DNA of 48,870 nucleotides, taken from NCBI GenBank assembly GCA_900317925.1, contig ONIQ01000014.1:1-48870 (forward strand), given 5' to 3'. Both the position numbers and the translations under genes were made by a program. The notes beneath the pieces were generated by a model. The model was not told the origin of the DNA. It saw only the letters and a program-made list of their open reading frames with translations, and did not search any database. This DNA is from an uncultured Bacteroidales bacterium. GTDB lineage: Bacteria; Bacteroidota; Bacteroidia; Bacteroidales; UBA932. This document shows positions 26,241 through 34,952 of this stretch, piece by piece; the stretch's first letter is position 1; each line of letters opens with the position of its first letter.

Positions 26241-26843
26241 ATGGAATACTTGCTTATTATTGTTTCGGCGATTTTCGTCAACAACATCATGCTGGCCCAG
26301 TTCCTGGGCACCTGTCCGTTCATCGGCGTTTCCAGCAAGCTTTCCACTGCGACGGGCATGTCCGGAGCCGTTTGCTTCGTCATTACCCTCGCTACGCTGG
26401 TGACCTATTTGCTGAATACCTACCTGCTGGTTCCGCTGGGGCTGGATTTCCTTCAGACCATCGCCTTCATCCTGGTGATTGCTTCGCTGGTGCAGATGGT
26501 GGAGATCGTGCTCAAGAAGATCAGCCCTTCGCTGTATCAGGCCCTGGGTATCTTCCTGCCCTTGATTACCACCAACTGTGCGGTGCTGGGTGTGGCCATC
26601 AACGTGGTTACCAAGGAGTTCTCCTTCGGTAGCGGTGTGCCGCACATGCTGAACCTGGGCGAATCCGTCGTGTATGCGTTCGCCACCTCGCTGGGTTATG
26701 GCCTGGCCATGGTGCTGTTCGCCGGTCTGCGTGAGCACCTAGCCCTGAACGAAGTCCCCAAGTCCTTCAAGGGTGTTCCGATTGCGTTAATTACCGTCGG
26801 TATCCTGGCGATGGCCTTTATGGGTTTCCAGGGACTCGTGTAA
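26241..26843 (+). CDS. rnfA: Rnf complex subunit RnfA
   Basis: RnfA pairs with RnfE in the membrane; the 200-residue protein has six helices. Signatures are NNIMLAQFLGTCPFIGVSSK at the start and FLPLITTNCAVLGVAI in the middle. It closes the rnfBCDGEA operon. The last 57 bases overlap the 3' end of a gene on the opposite strand, an unusually long convergent overlap. Confidence 0.94.
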   Translation: MEYLLIIVSAIFVNNIMLAQFLGTCPFIGVSSKLSTATGMSGAVCFVITLATLVTYLLNTYLLVPLGLDFLQTIAFILVIASLVQMVEIVLKKISPSLYQALGIFLPLITTNCAVLGVAINVVTKEFSFGSGVPHMLNLGESVVYAFATSLGYGLAMVLFAGLREHLALNEVPKSFKGVPIALITVGILAMAFMGFQGLV

Positions 26844-27293
26844 GAGACGGGTAAAGAAGTGCTCGAGGACGAAGAGGCCCGGAAGGGCTCCCAGATAGTA
26901 GCCGCCTGCCACCTGCCAGGCAAGATAGCCGGTTGATGTGAGCGTGCCGCACAGATTCCCTGCGAGAGAATCCGCCTTTCCGGCGGATTTTTTCGTATCC
27001 TCCTGGTTGGAAGCCTCTTCCTCCTGTAGGCGGGTAAAGGTTTCCTGGCCGGATTCGGACAGGAAGAAGGGACGGATGCGCCGGAGGGTTTCGGCGGCAC
27101 GTTCCTGCTCTCCGGCGGCAAGGAGCCACTGCGCCTTGACCAGGAGGAGGCTGTCTGCCTTCTCCGGTTGCTCATAGGCGGCCCGTTCGCAGGCGAGGGC
27201 CTGCGACAAGGCTTCCTGCCGGCTCTGGGCGCTAACGGAACAGGCTGCGCAGAGGAATATGGATATGATACAGAATCGCAGTGTCCTGGGCAT
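26787..27293 (-). CDS. Small envelope protein, helical repeat-like, unknown function
   Basis: A 168-residue protein with an N-terminal signal peptide (to about SVSAQ). The following segment (about 25-95) is Ala/Leu/Glu-rich with a TPR-like spacing. One or two hydrophobic helices come near the C terminus (TGYLAWQVAGGYYLGALPGLF). I do not recognise a family. The gene overlaps its upstream neighbour by 62 bases and its last 57 bases overlap rnfA. No other Met follows until much later, and the signal peptide requires the start at 27293, so the overlap with the neighbour is probably real. Confidence 0.65.
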   Translation of the reverse strand: MPRTLRFCIISIFLCAACSVSAQSRQEALSQALACERAAYEQPEKADSLLLVKAQWLLAAGEQERAAETLRRIRPFFLSESGQETFTRLQEEEASNQEDTKKSAGKADSLAGNLCGTLTSTGYLAWQVAGGYYLGALPGLFVLEHFFTRLLHESLETHKGHRQDTDGN

Positions 27294-28209
27294 TTCTGAG
27301 GTCTTGGTTATAGAGGCTTACGCTTACGTAGCTTCCGTAAATGTTACCGATATAGAAGTAGGCGCACAGCGAGCCGAGCGCCAGGGTGGTCCAATGGGAG
27401 ATTCCGTCCTTGCGGGCGTGGTCCCAGGTGGCGAGTCCCAGGGTCCCGACGGCCAGAAAAGAGGCGATGCCCTCTCCGAGCCGGCCGGCATATACCTTGC
27501 CGGCCCCGGGCAGCAGGGTGGAATAGAGGGCCCCCAGGAAGGGACTTTTCCGTTCGTCCCGATGCCGGTAAATGTCTTGCAGGGCTTCTTCCGCTCCGGT
27601 CAGGCGGAAGTCGCTGCCGGTGAAGGATTGGGCCGCGTTGCGGTAGGCGGCCGGGTCGTTGCAGAGCAGACTCAGTCCGGCCTGCTGGATGGCGGCCATT
27701 TCCCGATAGGGACCGGGGTAATCCCTGAGCCGCCGGAGAGCCATCTCGGGACGGCCCATGTGCGCATCGGCCGCATTGGCATAGAAGAGTCCTTCATCGT
27801 AGAAGGGGGAGGCGGGACGCAGTGCCGTGAACGCCTGTGTGGCGGCATCCAGCATCCGGGCGCTGAAATACACCTTCCCACGAAGATAGTCGAGGGTGTC
27901 GGAGGGGAAATAACCCCCTTGTCGTACCAGCACCAGCGCGTCCTGTTTGAGGTCCGAATCCAGCAGAAAGCGGACGAATCCCAAATCTTTCCCCGCGTAT
28001 TTGTACGGGGCGACAGGAGGGAAGGAATCGGCCGGGAACAGGGGGGCCGTCGGCGGCATCGATACATGTGGCCGGCCGGCCGAGAGGCGGCTGTGGTGCA
28101 GCAGATTGTCCGGGAACAGGAAGACTTTGGCCGCGACGGAGTTCTGGGCGGCTCCGACGGCCATCCCGCCCAGGAGCAGGAATAGAACGAGAAGGAACTT
28201 GCGTACCAT
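27232..28209 (-). CDS. Envelope protein with TPR-like region and DUF5683-like C terminus
   Basis: The 325-residue product starts with a signal peptide ending near GAAQN. Residues about 60-210 form paired helices of TPR type (for example YLRGKVYFSARMLDAATQAF). The C-terminal third begins with SPFLGALYSTLLPGAGKVYAGR and has two hydrophobic helices ending in IGNIYGSYVSV. That pattern recalls the DUF5683 family of small Bacteroidota membrane proteins; this is by eye only. It lies in a run of envelope genes led by a dipeptide epimerase. The stop overlaps the following gene by 62 bases. Confidence 0.72.
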   Translation of the reverse strand: MVRKFLLVLFLLLGGMAVGAAQNSVAAKVFLFPDNLLHHSRLSAGRPHVSMPPTAPLFPADSFPPVAPYKYAGKDLGFVRFLLDSDLKQDALVLVRQGGYFPSDTLDYLRGKVYFSARMLDAATQAFTALRPASPFYDEGLFYANAADAHMGRPEMALRRLRDYPGPYREMAAIQQAGLSLLCNDPAAYRNAAQSFTGSDFRLTGAEEALQDIYRHRDERKSPFLGALYSTLLPGAGKVYAGRLGEGIASFLAVGTLGLATWDHARKDGISHWTTLALGSLCAYFYIGNIYGSYVSVSLYNQDLRNAQDTAILYHIHIPLRSLFR

Positions 28210-28210
28210 G

Positions 28211-28927
28211 TTATTTCCGCTTGTTCAGCGGCACCAGACGGGCGTCGGCGGGGACCTGGAAATCGAACAACGGACTATCCGGGTCTACCTTGACATCGGA
28301 ATAGGTGGTGCGGGTGATGACGGAATCCCGCGAAGTGGTGTAGGAGACATTCGTCACCCGCGCGGGCAGGAAGAAACGCGGCAGTTTGAGATACTGGGTG
28401 AACCAGGTTTTGCTGACGACCTTGCCGCCGCCGTCGATGTATGCCAGATAAATGGGCAGGAAATTTTCCGTGACGAGTTCCACCCGGGGAATGCGGCCGG
28501 GTTCGTCACAGCGATAGGCCTTTCGGATGATTCCCCCCTCTTCCTGTTTGGAGGAAACCAGCTTGTATCCATACCCGGCGAGTTCCATGTCATCGACCCG
28601 TCCGGTGAGGAAGAGATAAAGGAGGTCGTCCCGGTCGCTGAAATCTTCTTTGACCTCGGAGATGACTTCCTTGGCCGACGGCCGGTAAATCTGTACTTCT
28701 CCTTTGGGGTTGGAAATGATGTAAGACAGTTCGGGAGAATGGAAAACGGTTACCAGGCGCCCATTGGCAGAGCAATAGACCTCCTTGGTAACCGTTGTCA
28801 CTTTTCCGTCCATGACAGTCTGCACCTGTGCGGAGGCCGATACCCTGCGTTGGGCGGCGGCCGGTGCGGCCAGGCAGACTGCCAGGCTCAGGAAAAGGAT
28901 GAAGTTGCGGGCAGCCACTAACCCCAC
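28211..28927 (-). CDS. LolA-like periplasmic lipoprotein-carrier-type protein
   Basis: A 238-residue exported protein with a signal peptide ending at APAAAQ. The mature part resembles LolA-type beta folds: alternating strands such as VYCSANGRLVTVFHSPELSYIIS and GEVQIYRPSAKEV, and a closing FDFQVPADARLVPLN, as in outer-membrane lipoprotein-sorting proteins. Identity is inferred from pattern only. It begins with a GTG: either 28927, or 28918 in a TAGTG overlap with the preceding stop. No ATG fits. The next gene starts 1 base after its stop. Confidence 0.65.
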   Translation of the reverse strand: MGLVAARNFILFLSLAVCLAAPAAAQRRVSASAQVQTVMDGKVTTVTKEVYCSANGRLVTVFHSPELSYIISNPKGEVQIYRPSAKEVISEVKEDFSDRDDLLYLFLTGRVDDMELAGYGYKLVSSKQEEGGIIRKAYRCDEPGRIPRVELVTENFLPIYLAYIDGGGKVVSKTWFTQYLKLPRFFLPARVTNVSYTTSRDSVITRTTYSDVKVDPDSPLFDFQVPADARLVPLNKRK

Positions 28928-29334
28928 ATGATAAAGCGGGTGTCGCCGCAGTAGCGTCCTACGCTGCCATCTTCGACCAGTGCGACAATCATGACGATAA
29001 AGTCAACGAACGGGACCACGCCAAAGATACCGAAGACGGTGACGGTGTAGATGGCCCACATCCAGGGACGGGTACCCATGTAGTGGCGGTGCACACCGAA
29101 ACCACCCAGGAAGAAGTTGAGGATGATGGCGGCGGCCGAATTGACGGTGCCGGCGCTCAGGGAGGCGTTGGAATGCATGGTGGCGTTCAGTTCGCCCATG
29201 ATGCTGCTGGGAGAAACGGCAACAGCGTTCTCAATGACGGCGTCAATGGCGCTTTCATCCAGACGATAATCGGCAGCATTGGCTGCGAGGGTGATTGCAA
29301 ACATGGCAACCAGAGCCAGAAGGATTTTTTTCAT
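28918..29334 (-). CDS. TM2 domain membrane protein with signal peptide
   Basis: The 138-residue product from the ATG at 29334 starts with a signal-like segment (MKKILLALVAMFAITLAANA), then a soluble stretch of about 50 residues. A TM2 domain follows: ILNFFLGGFGVHRHYMGTR and the second helix FGIFGVVPFVDFIVMIVAL. Upstream in-frame codons give an unlikely Arg/Pro-rich extension and are ignored. TM2 proteins have no established function in bacteria. Its stop overlaps the LolA-like gene start. Confidence 0.82.
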   Translation of the reverse strand: MKKILLALVAMFAITLAANAADYRLDESAIDAVIENAVAVSPSSIMGELNATMHSNASLSAGTVNSAAAIILNFFLGGFGVHRHYMGTRPWMWAIYTVTVFGIFGVVPFVDFIVMIVALVEDGSVGRYCGDTRFIMWG

Positions 29335-29369
29335 TGTGATAGTAATGCTTGAGTATAGATGTAAATTAA

Positions 29370-30746
29370 TTAATTGAGATATTCGATATCCAGGTGCCAG
29401 TCCCAGGACGGGTAATACAGGTTGCCGCCTTCCCATTCCACCTCTCCGCGCTGGAAATCGACCGTTTCGCTGCGGGGGAATTTCTTGCGGGGGACAAGGT
29501 CGCACCCGAAGTCGCTGTTCACCACCATCCGGTACGAATCGATGCCGCCCAGGTAGAAGTATTTCGTATCGGGGTTGGCGGCCAGGTAATCGCCGGTGGC
29601 AAAGGGCGGGAAACCGAAGGACATATCGACCGGAACCCAGCCGACACCCTCGAAGTACAGTTCTCCCCAGTCATGCATGTTCCAGTCGCCGGGATGCATC
29701 ATGAAGCCGCTCTGGAAGTGGCAGGGAATGCCTTTGTAGCGGCACATGGTGAGGAGCAGCAGGGTGACCATGCCGCAGTCGCCGTGCCCGGAGGACAGGA
29801 CGTATTCGGGAATGTTCTCCAGCGTGGAATACTCGCGGGCCGATGCCCAGGGAAAGGCCGGGTCTATGTACGTGAACAGGGCCTTGGCCTGTTCGTAGGG
29901 GTTGTCGAGGCCGCGGGTCAGCGAGTCGGCCAGGGCCTTGATACGATCCGTAAAGACGATGTGTTTCTCGCGCTCGGCCGTATAGGTCTTATACAGGTCC
30001 GTCGTGGTGTCGTAGGGCTTGATGTCGGCCTTTGACAGGTCATGCCATTCGCCCGCGGCGGTATATTCAAACTCCTCGAAGAAGACGGTGGGCTGTCCGG
30101 CGACGGCCGTCGCCTCCAGATACAGCGTGCTGTGGGGCGAAGCGTTGCCGGAGAAGATGCCCTTTTCGCCGTTGGGACCGGCTTCGATGAAGCGGATATC
30201 GGTCTGGCGCGGGACATCGGATCGCGGATAGGGCAGCCAGCACCGGATGGTCTTTCCGTCCGGAACGGCATCCGCTTCAACCGTGAGGGTAAACTTGACC
30301 CGCATCCGGCGGGGTTGCGCGATGGGATTTCCGGTGGCTTTCACATCGGCAATGATCTGCGGGAGGTTCACCGCATCTACGCCGCTGTGGCTGTCCAGCG
30401 GACCGGGTGTTCCCTCGATGGCTTCAAAACGCCGCATGGCGGCCGTATCGAGCCGGAACAAGTTGCGCGCCGCGCGTTTGAAATACCGTATTTCCCCGTG
30501 GCGCTCCATCGCCTCCAGCTTTCCCGAAGCGGTCCAGGCGTCAATCTGCTCTTCCGTGACTTCCGGAATATACTGTTTGATATACGCGGTGACCTCTTCG
30601 CGCGTTTTGTTGAAATCTACGTCCAGGCGATATTCCAAATCCTCTTTCCAAGAGTACTTGGGGTGGCGCTGCCACCAGATGATGGCCGCCATGGCCACGG
30701 CGACAAGGGCGAAGATGATGAATTCCTTTTTATATCCGGGGGTCAT
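29370..30746 (-). CDS. Transglutaminase-like protein, membrane anchored
   Basis: The 458-residue protein has one N-terminal helix (about 8-25) and a periplasmic body. A transglutaminase-like core sits near residues 290-375: catalytic Cys324 in HGDCGMVT, His358 in MHDWGELYF and Asp374 in VPVDMSFG, so the triad is complete. Such bacterial proteins are usually cysteine proteases or amidases rather than cross-linkers. Next to a dipeptide epimerase it may act on peptides released from murein, which is an inference. It follows the epimerase by 6 bases. Confidence 0.85.
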   Translation of the reverse strand: MTPGYKKEFIIFALVAVAMAAIIWWQRHPKYSWKEDLEYRLDVDFNKTREEVTAYIKQYIPEVTEEQIDAWTASGKLEAMERHGEIRYFKRAARNLFRLDTAAMRRFEAIEGTPGPLDSHSGVDAVNLPQIIADVKATGNPIAQPRRMRVKFTLTVEADAVPDGKTIRCWLPYPRSDVPRQTDIRFIEAGPNGEKGIFSGNASPHSTLYLEATAVAGQPTVFFEEFEYTAAGEWHDLSKADIKPYDTTTDLYKTYTAEREKHIVFTDRIKALADSLTRGLDNPYEQAKALFTYIDPAFPWASAREYSTLENIPEYVLSSGHGDCGMVTLLLLTMCRYKGIPCHFQSGFMMHPGDWNMHDWGELYFEGVGWVPVDMSFGFPPFATGDYLAANPDTKYFYLGGIDSYRMVVNSDFGCDLVPRKKFPRSETVDFQRGEVEWEGGNLYYPSWDWHLDIEYLN

Positions 30747-30752
30747 AAGGCT

Positions 30753-31913
30753 TTACAGTTTGATGAGACCGAGGCCCGGACGGTCCGGGAGGGTAATCTT
30801 GCCATTGACCACTTCCATGCCGCGGAAACGGTCGTTGGAAATGAGCAGGTTGCCGTCCAGGTCGGCGAAGTCCACGATGGGGGAGAGCTGGGCGGCGGCC
30901 GTTACGGCGCAGGAGGTCTCGGTCATGCAACCAACCATCACCCGCATGCCTTCGGCGTGGGCGTAGTTGGCCATTTTCCAGGCTTCGCGCATGCCGGTGC
31001 ACTTCATCAGCTTGATGTTGATGCCGGTATAGGCTCCCTTGATGGACGGGATGTCTTTCAGGCGCTGGATGGCTTCGTCGGCGAAAATCGGCAGCGGGCT
31101 GCGTTCGGTGAGCCAGGCGTTGTCGTCGATGCGTTCCTTCGGCATGGGCTGTTCCACCATGACGATACCCTGTTCCTTCAACCAGAAGATTTCTTCCAGG
31201 GCTTTTTCACGGTCTTTCCATCCCTGGTTGGCATCGACCGCCAACGGCAGCATGGTCACGTCGCGGATGGCACGGATCATCTCCATGTCATTCTCCAGGC
31301 CCACCTTGACCTTCAGGATATTGAACTGGCTGGCGCATTCGCGGGTCTTTTCGCGCACCACGTCGGCCGTGTCGATGCCGATGGTGAAGGTGGTGTCGGG
31401 TGCCTTGGCGGCGTCCAGCCCCCAGATCCGGTACCAGGGCTGCCCCAACAGCTGGCCGACGAGGTCATGCAAAGCGATGTCGACGGCTGCTTTTGCGGCG
31501 GTGTCGCCCGGCGAGAGGCTGTCTACATAAGTGAGAATATCGTCGATGCAGAACGGGTCGGCAAACTGGCCCAGGTCCACCTTCTCCAGGAAAGAGCAGA
31601 CGCTTTGGACGGTCTGGCCCAGGTAGGGCGGCATGGAGGCCTCTCCGTAGCCGGTGAAGCCGTCATATTCGATCTTCACCTGTACGTCCGGCGTGGTGGT
31701 GCGGGAATAGGAGGCCACGGTAAAGACGTGGCGCAACTGAAGTTCGTAGGGTTCCCAGCTGAGTTTCATGCGGGCACCGCCGGCGGTGTTGACGTGATAC
31801 GGCTTAGGGGCATTGCCGCTGCCCATACCTGTGCAGGAAGACAGTCCTGCTCCTGTCGCTGCCAAACCGGCACCTGCCAGCCCTGCAGCCTTGAGGAACT
31901 CTCTGCGTTTCAT
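30753..31913 (-). CDS. Exported dipeptide epimerase (enolase superfamily), Tat lipoprotein
   Basis: Members of this family epimerise L-Ala-D/L-Glu or similar dipeptides, often in murein recycling. The 386-residue protein from the ATG at 31913 starts with a twin-arginine signal (MKRREFLKAAGLAGAG) and a lipobox LSSC with Cys27, so it should be folded in the cytoplasm, exported by Tat and lipidated. The enolase-superfamily active site is complete: K201/K203 in LKVKV, D227, E254, D279 and K301, with DLDG at 351-354. Most family members are cytoplasmic, so export is unusual. It leads a six-gene envelope operon. Confidence 0.88.
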   Translation of the reverse strand: MKRREFLKAAGLAGAGLAATGAGLSSCTGMGSGNAPKPYHVNTAGGARMKLSWEPYELQLRHVFTVASYSRTTTPDVQVKIEYDGFTGYGEASMPPYLGQTVQSVCSFLEKVDLGQFADPFCIDDILTYVDSLSPGDTAAKAAVDIALHDLVGQLLGQPWYRIWGLDAAKAPDTTFTIGIDTADVVREKTRECASQFNILKVKVGLENDMEMIRAIRDVTMLPLAVDANQGWKDREKALEEIFWLKEQGIVMVEQPMPKERIDDNAWLTERSPLPIFADEAIQRLKDIPSIKGAYTGINIKLMKCTGMREAWKMANYAHAEGMRVMVGCMTETSCAVTAAAQLSPIVDFADLDGNLLISNDRFRGMEVVNGKITLPDRPGLGLIKL

Positions 31914-31919
31914 AATGCG

Positions 31920-31927
31920 TAAAGTTA
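31920..31927 (-). promoter_or_regulatory. Candidate -7 box of the epimerase operon
   Basis: On the minus strand this reads TAACTTTA, one mismatch from TAnnTTTG, 6 bases before the ATG at 31913. No -33 box is recognised. The spacing matches those of dnaX, rhaB and the first M23 gene. Confidence 0.35.
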
Positions 31928-32049
31928 ACAAAAAAAAACCAATCTTATTCACTTTCATTTTTTATTCTTCGCCCCTGCCATCAGTCTCATCCACGAAAAT
32001 GGCCTATTTGGTGGACGAACGGCTACCGGGGGCCGCTGCCCATGAAAAA

Positions 32050-32079
32050 AAAGAGACTGACGGTGACGCCAGTCTCTTT
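32050..32079 (-). terminator. Rho-independent terminator of pnp
   Basis: A perfect 10-base stem (AAAGAGACTG paired with CAGTCTCTTT) encloses a 10-base loop. On the minus strand it is followed by a run of T, 23 bases after the pnp stop. Confidence 0.9.
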
Positions 32080-32101
32080 ATAATAATGGAGGAGTTATCT
32101 G

Positions 32102-34510
32102 CTAGAAGAACTCTTCGGTGTTGTTGTGGGAGGGATTCTCTTCGTCGTTCTCGGCGGTTTTGTTGAAGCGCTGGCCAAACTGCTTGCGCTCGCCGCCTTC
32201 ACGACGCTCGCCGCCTTCGCGACGCTCGCGGCGATCGCCATCGCGACGATCCCGGCGCTCGCCCCGGTCACGACGGTCTCCGTCACGACGCTCGCGACGG
32301 TCGCCGCCTTCGCGGCGCGGTCCGCGGTCACGTCCGCCACGGCCACCCCGTTCGGGTTCCACATAGCCTTCCGGCTTCTCGGTCAGGGCGCGCATCGACA
32401 GGCGCATCTTACCGGTCTTGGCATCGATTTCGAGGAGTTTTACATCCACCTCGTCGCCCACCTTCAGAACGTCCTCGACCTTCTCGGTCTTCTCCCATGC
32501 GATCTCGCTCACATGCAGGAGGCCTTCCTTACCGGGGAGGATCTCGATGAAGGCGCCGAAATCCAGGATGCTCACGACCTTGCCGTGGTAGACCTTGCCC
32601 GCTTCGGGAACGGCGCAGATGTCCTTGATGCGCTGCAAGGCGGTATCCATAGCCGTCTTGTCCACGCCAAAGATATCCACGACACCCTTGGTTCCCTCCA
32701 CACCGTCCGTGCGGGGAACTTCCTCGATGGTAATGGTAGTACCGGTCTCTTTCTGGAGTCCCTGGATGGTCTCGCCACCCTTGCCGATAATGGCACCGAT
32801 AAACTCGGAAGCCACTTCGATCTGCACCATGCGCGGTACGAAGGGCTTGTAGTCCTCACGCGGCTCGCTGATGGTCTTCATCATTTCGCCCATGATGTGC
32901 AGGCGACCCTGGCGGGCCTGCTCGAGGGCTTTCTCCAGTACTTCGTAGCTCAGGCCGTCCACCTTGATATCCATCTGCGTGGCGGTGATACCGTCCTTGG
33001 TACCGGCCACCTTGAAGTCCATGTCGCCCAGGTGATCTTCATCGCCCAGGATATCGGTCAGGATGGCATAGCGGTCATTCGGATGCTCGGCATCGGTGAT
33101 CAGACCCATGGCCACGCCGGCAACCGGCTTGCTGATCTTCACACCCGCGTCCATGAGGGCGAGGCAGCCGCCGCAGATGGAAGCCTGCGACGAGGAACCG
33201 TTGGATTCCAGGATATCGGAAACGACGCGCACGGCGTACGGGAATTCCGGAGCCTTGGGCATGACGGCCTTGAGGGCACGCCAGGCCAAGTTTCCGTGGC
33301 CGATTTCACGGCGGCCGACACCGCGTGAAGCACGGGCATCACCGGTCGAGAACGGCGGGAAGTTATAGTGCAGGACAAACTGCTGCTCACCTTGGACCAG
33401 CACCTCGTCCATCTCTTTCATATCCAACTTGGTACCCAGGGTGACGGAAGCCAGCGACTGGGTTTCGCCACGGGTGAAGATGGCGCTGCCGTGGGCGCAC
33501 GGCAGGCAGTTGACCTCGCACCAGATGGGGCGCACGGTCGTGCAGTCGCGGCCGTCCAGGCGGACGCCTTCGTCCAGGATCATGTTGCGCATGGCCTCTT
33601 TCTCCTCGTTGGCATAGTAGCGGGCCACCATGGCGGCTTTGGCCTCCTGGTCCTCTTCGGACAGGGTAGCCAGGAAGTCGGCCTGGATCTGCTCGAAAGC
33701 GGCGGTACGCTCCTGCTTGGGCAAGGCGGACTTGGCCACGGCGTAGCACTTGTCATAGCAGAACTCGTGGACGGCCTTGCGCAGGTCTTCGTCCTCCTCG
33801 TCATGCGGGTAGTCGCGTTTGACGGTCTTGCCGCAGTCTGCGTTCAGTTCTTTCTGGACGCGGCAGTGCTTCTTGATTTCCTCATGGGCGAACTTGATGG
33901 CCTCGAGCATCACATCCTCGGTGACCTCGTTCATCTCGCCTTCCACCATCATAATGTTCTCTTCGGTAGCGGCGACCATCAGTTCCAGGTCGGCTTTCTC
34001 CATTTCGGAGAAGTTCGGGTTGATGACGAACTTGCCGTCGATGCGGCTCACGCGCACCTCGGAGATCGGTCCCAGGAAGGGAAGGTCGCTGGCGGCGAGG
34101 GCGGCGGAGGCGGCCAGGCCGGCGAGGGCGTCGGGCTGGATGTCCTTCTCGGCCGAGATGAGCCAGATGTTGACGAATACGGCAAGGTGGAAATCGTCCG
34201 GGAAGAGGGGACGCAGGGCGCGGTCCACCAGGCGGGCGATCAGGATCTCGTAGTCAGAGGCCTTGCCTTCGCGTTTCATAAAACCGCCCGGGAAACGTCC
34301 GGCGGCGTAGAATTTTTCTTTGTAATCCACCTGCAGGGGGAGGAAATCCGTTCCTTCCGTCACTTCTTTGGCGCAGGTGACCGTGGCGAGCAGCATGGTG
34401 CCACCCATCCGGACAACAGCGGAACCGTCGGCCTGCTTGGCCAGTTTTCCGGTCTCAATCTCGATCACCCGGCCGTCGGGCAGTTCGATTGTTTTCTTGA
34501 TAATGTTCAT
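32102..34510 (-). CDS. pnp: Polyribonucleotide nucleotidyltransferase
   Basis: PNPase degrades RNA phosphorolytically from the 3' end and can add tails. The 802-residue product has two RNase PH domains, a KH domain (with [15 protein letters not shown]) and an S1 domain ([27 protein letters not shown] reads across its start). An unusual tail follows: residues 721-802 are Arg/Gly/Asp/Glu-rich with repeated RRDGDRR, RRERR and REGGERR units, then an acidic end. The tail looks like an RGG-type RNA-binding extension. The gene follows rpsO with a hairpin between them and ends at a strong terminator. Confidence 0.96.
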   Translation of the reverse strand: MNIIKKTIELPDGRVIEIETGKLAKQADGSAVVRMGGTMLLATVTCAKEVTEGTDFLPLQVDYKEKFYAAGRFPGGFMKREGKASDYEILIARLVDRALRPLFPDDFHLAVFVNIWLISAEKDIQPDALAGLAASAALAASDLPFLGPISEVRVSRIDGKFVINPNFSEMEKADLELMVAATEENIMMVEGEMNEVTEDVMLEAIKFAHEEIKKHCRVQKELNADCGKTVKRDYPHDEEDEDLRKAVHEFCYDKCYAVAKSALPKQERTAAFEQIQADFLATLSEEDQEAKAAMVARYYANEEKEAMRNMILDEGVRLDGRDCTTVRPIWCEVNCLPCAHGSAIFTRGETQSLASVTLGTKLDMKEMDEVLVQGEQQFVLHYNFPPFSTGDARASRGVGRREIGHGNLAWRALKAVMPKAPEFPYAVRVVSDILESNGSSSQASICGGCLALMDAGVKISKPVAGVAMGLITDAEHPNDRYAILTDILGDEDHLGDMDFKVAGTKDGITATQMDIKVDGLSYEVLEKALEQARQGRLHIMGEMMKTISEPREDYKPFVPRMVQIEVASEFIGAIIGKGGETIQGLQKETGTTITIEEVPRTDGVEGTKGVVDIFGVDKTAMDTALQRIKDICAVPEAGKVYHGKVVSILDFGAFIEILPGKEGLLHVSEIAWEKTEKVEDVLKVGDEVDVKLLEIDAKTGKMRLSMRALTEKPEGYVEPERGGRGGRDRGPRREGGDRRERRDGDRRDRGERRDRRDGDRRERREGGERREGGERKQFGQRFNKTAENDEENPSHNNTEEFF

Positions 34511-34545
34511 TTCGTTTACGTCTTTACGTCTTCTTTTTATTCATC

Positions 34546-34583
34546 AAAAAAGGGATGACCCTACCAGGGCCGATCCCTTTTCT
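34546..34583 (-). terminator. Hairpin between rpsO and pnp
   Basis: AAAAGGGAT at one side pairs with ATCCCTTTT at the other, with an inner CCCT/AGGG stem. On the minus strand a T-run follows. It lies about 18 bases beyond the rpsO stop and 36 bases before the pnp ATG, so it may act as a terminator or attenuator that lowers pnp expression, or as an RNA-processing site. Confidence 0.8.
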
Positions 34584-34600
34584 TTTTCCTATGGATATGC

Positions 34601-34879
34601 TTATCGGCGGAGACCCAACTCCTTCACGATAGCCCTGTATCTCTCGATGTCGATCTTCTGGAGGTAGTCCAGAAGCTGACGGCGCTTACCAACCAGACGG
34701 AGCAGGGAACGACGGGTAACCATGTCTTTCTTGTTCTGCTTCACATGCTCGGTAAGGTGAGCGATACGGTAGGAAAATAAAGCAACTTGACTCTCAGGCG
34801 AGCCGGTGTCCTTATTAGACTTTCCGTACTTCTCGAAAATCTCTTGCTTTTTGTCAGCCTGTAAATACTCAGCAGCCAT
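34601..34879 (-). CDS. rpsO: 30S ribosomal protein S15
   Basis: S15 binds 16S rRNA in the small-subunit platform. From the ATG at 34879 the product has 92 residues, typical for the family. Signature segments [31 protein letters not shown] and [12 protein letters not shown] are present. An upstream TTG would add only MQ and is not needed. A full promoter lies 42-73 bases upstream. The rpsO-pnp order is widely conserved. Confidence 0.96.
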   Translation of the reverse strand: MAAEYLQADKKQEIFEKYGKSNKDTGSPESQVALFSYRIAHLTEHVKQNKKDMVTRRSLLRLVGKRRQLLDYLQKIDIERYRAIVKELGLRR

Positions 34880-34920
34880 TTGCAAAAAACTTTAAAATGT
34901 TAAAAACTTAATTTGGGCTG

Positions 34921-34952
34921 CAAAGGTAAGGATAAAAATCCGAGATACCAAA
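34921..34952 (-). promoter_or_regulatory. Promoter of rpsO, perfect Bacteroidota consensus
   Basis: On the minus strand TTTG (34952-34949), a 20-base spacer and TACCTTTG (34928-34921) match the consensus exactly. The -33 box directly abuts the stop codon of the upstream EEP gene. Confidence 0.85.

Noticed and set aside
32189-32340. Repeated bases resembling a short tandem array (CRISPR-like)
   Set aside because: The units are degenerate, contiguous and in frame with the Arg-rich PNPase tail. There are no uniform spacers and no cas genes.
34513-34530. Short direct repeat (TTTACGTC-like, twice) before pnp as a regulator site
   Set aside because: Two copies of seven or eight bases in an AT-rich spacer are too little evidence.
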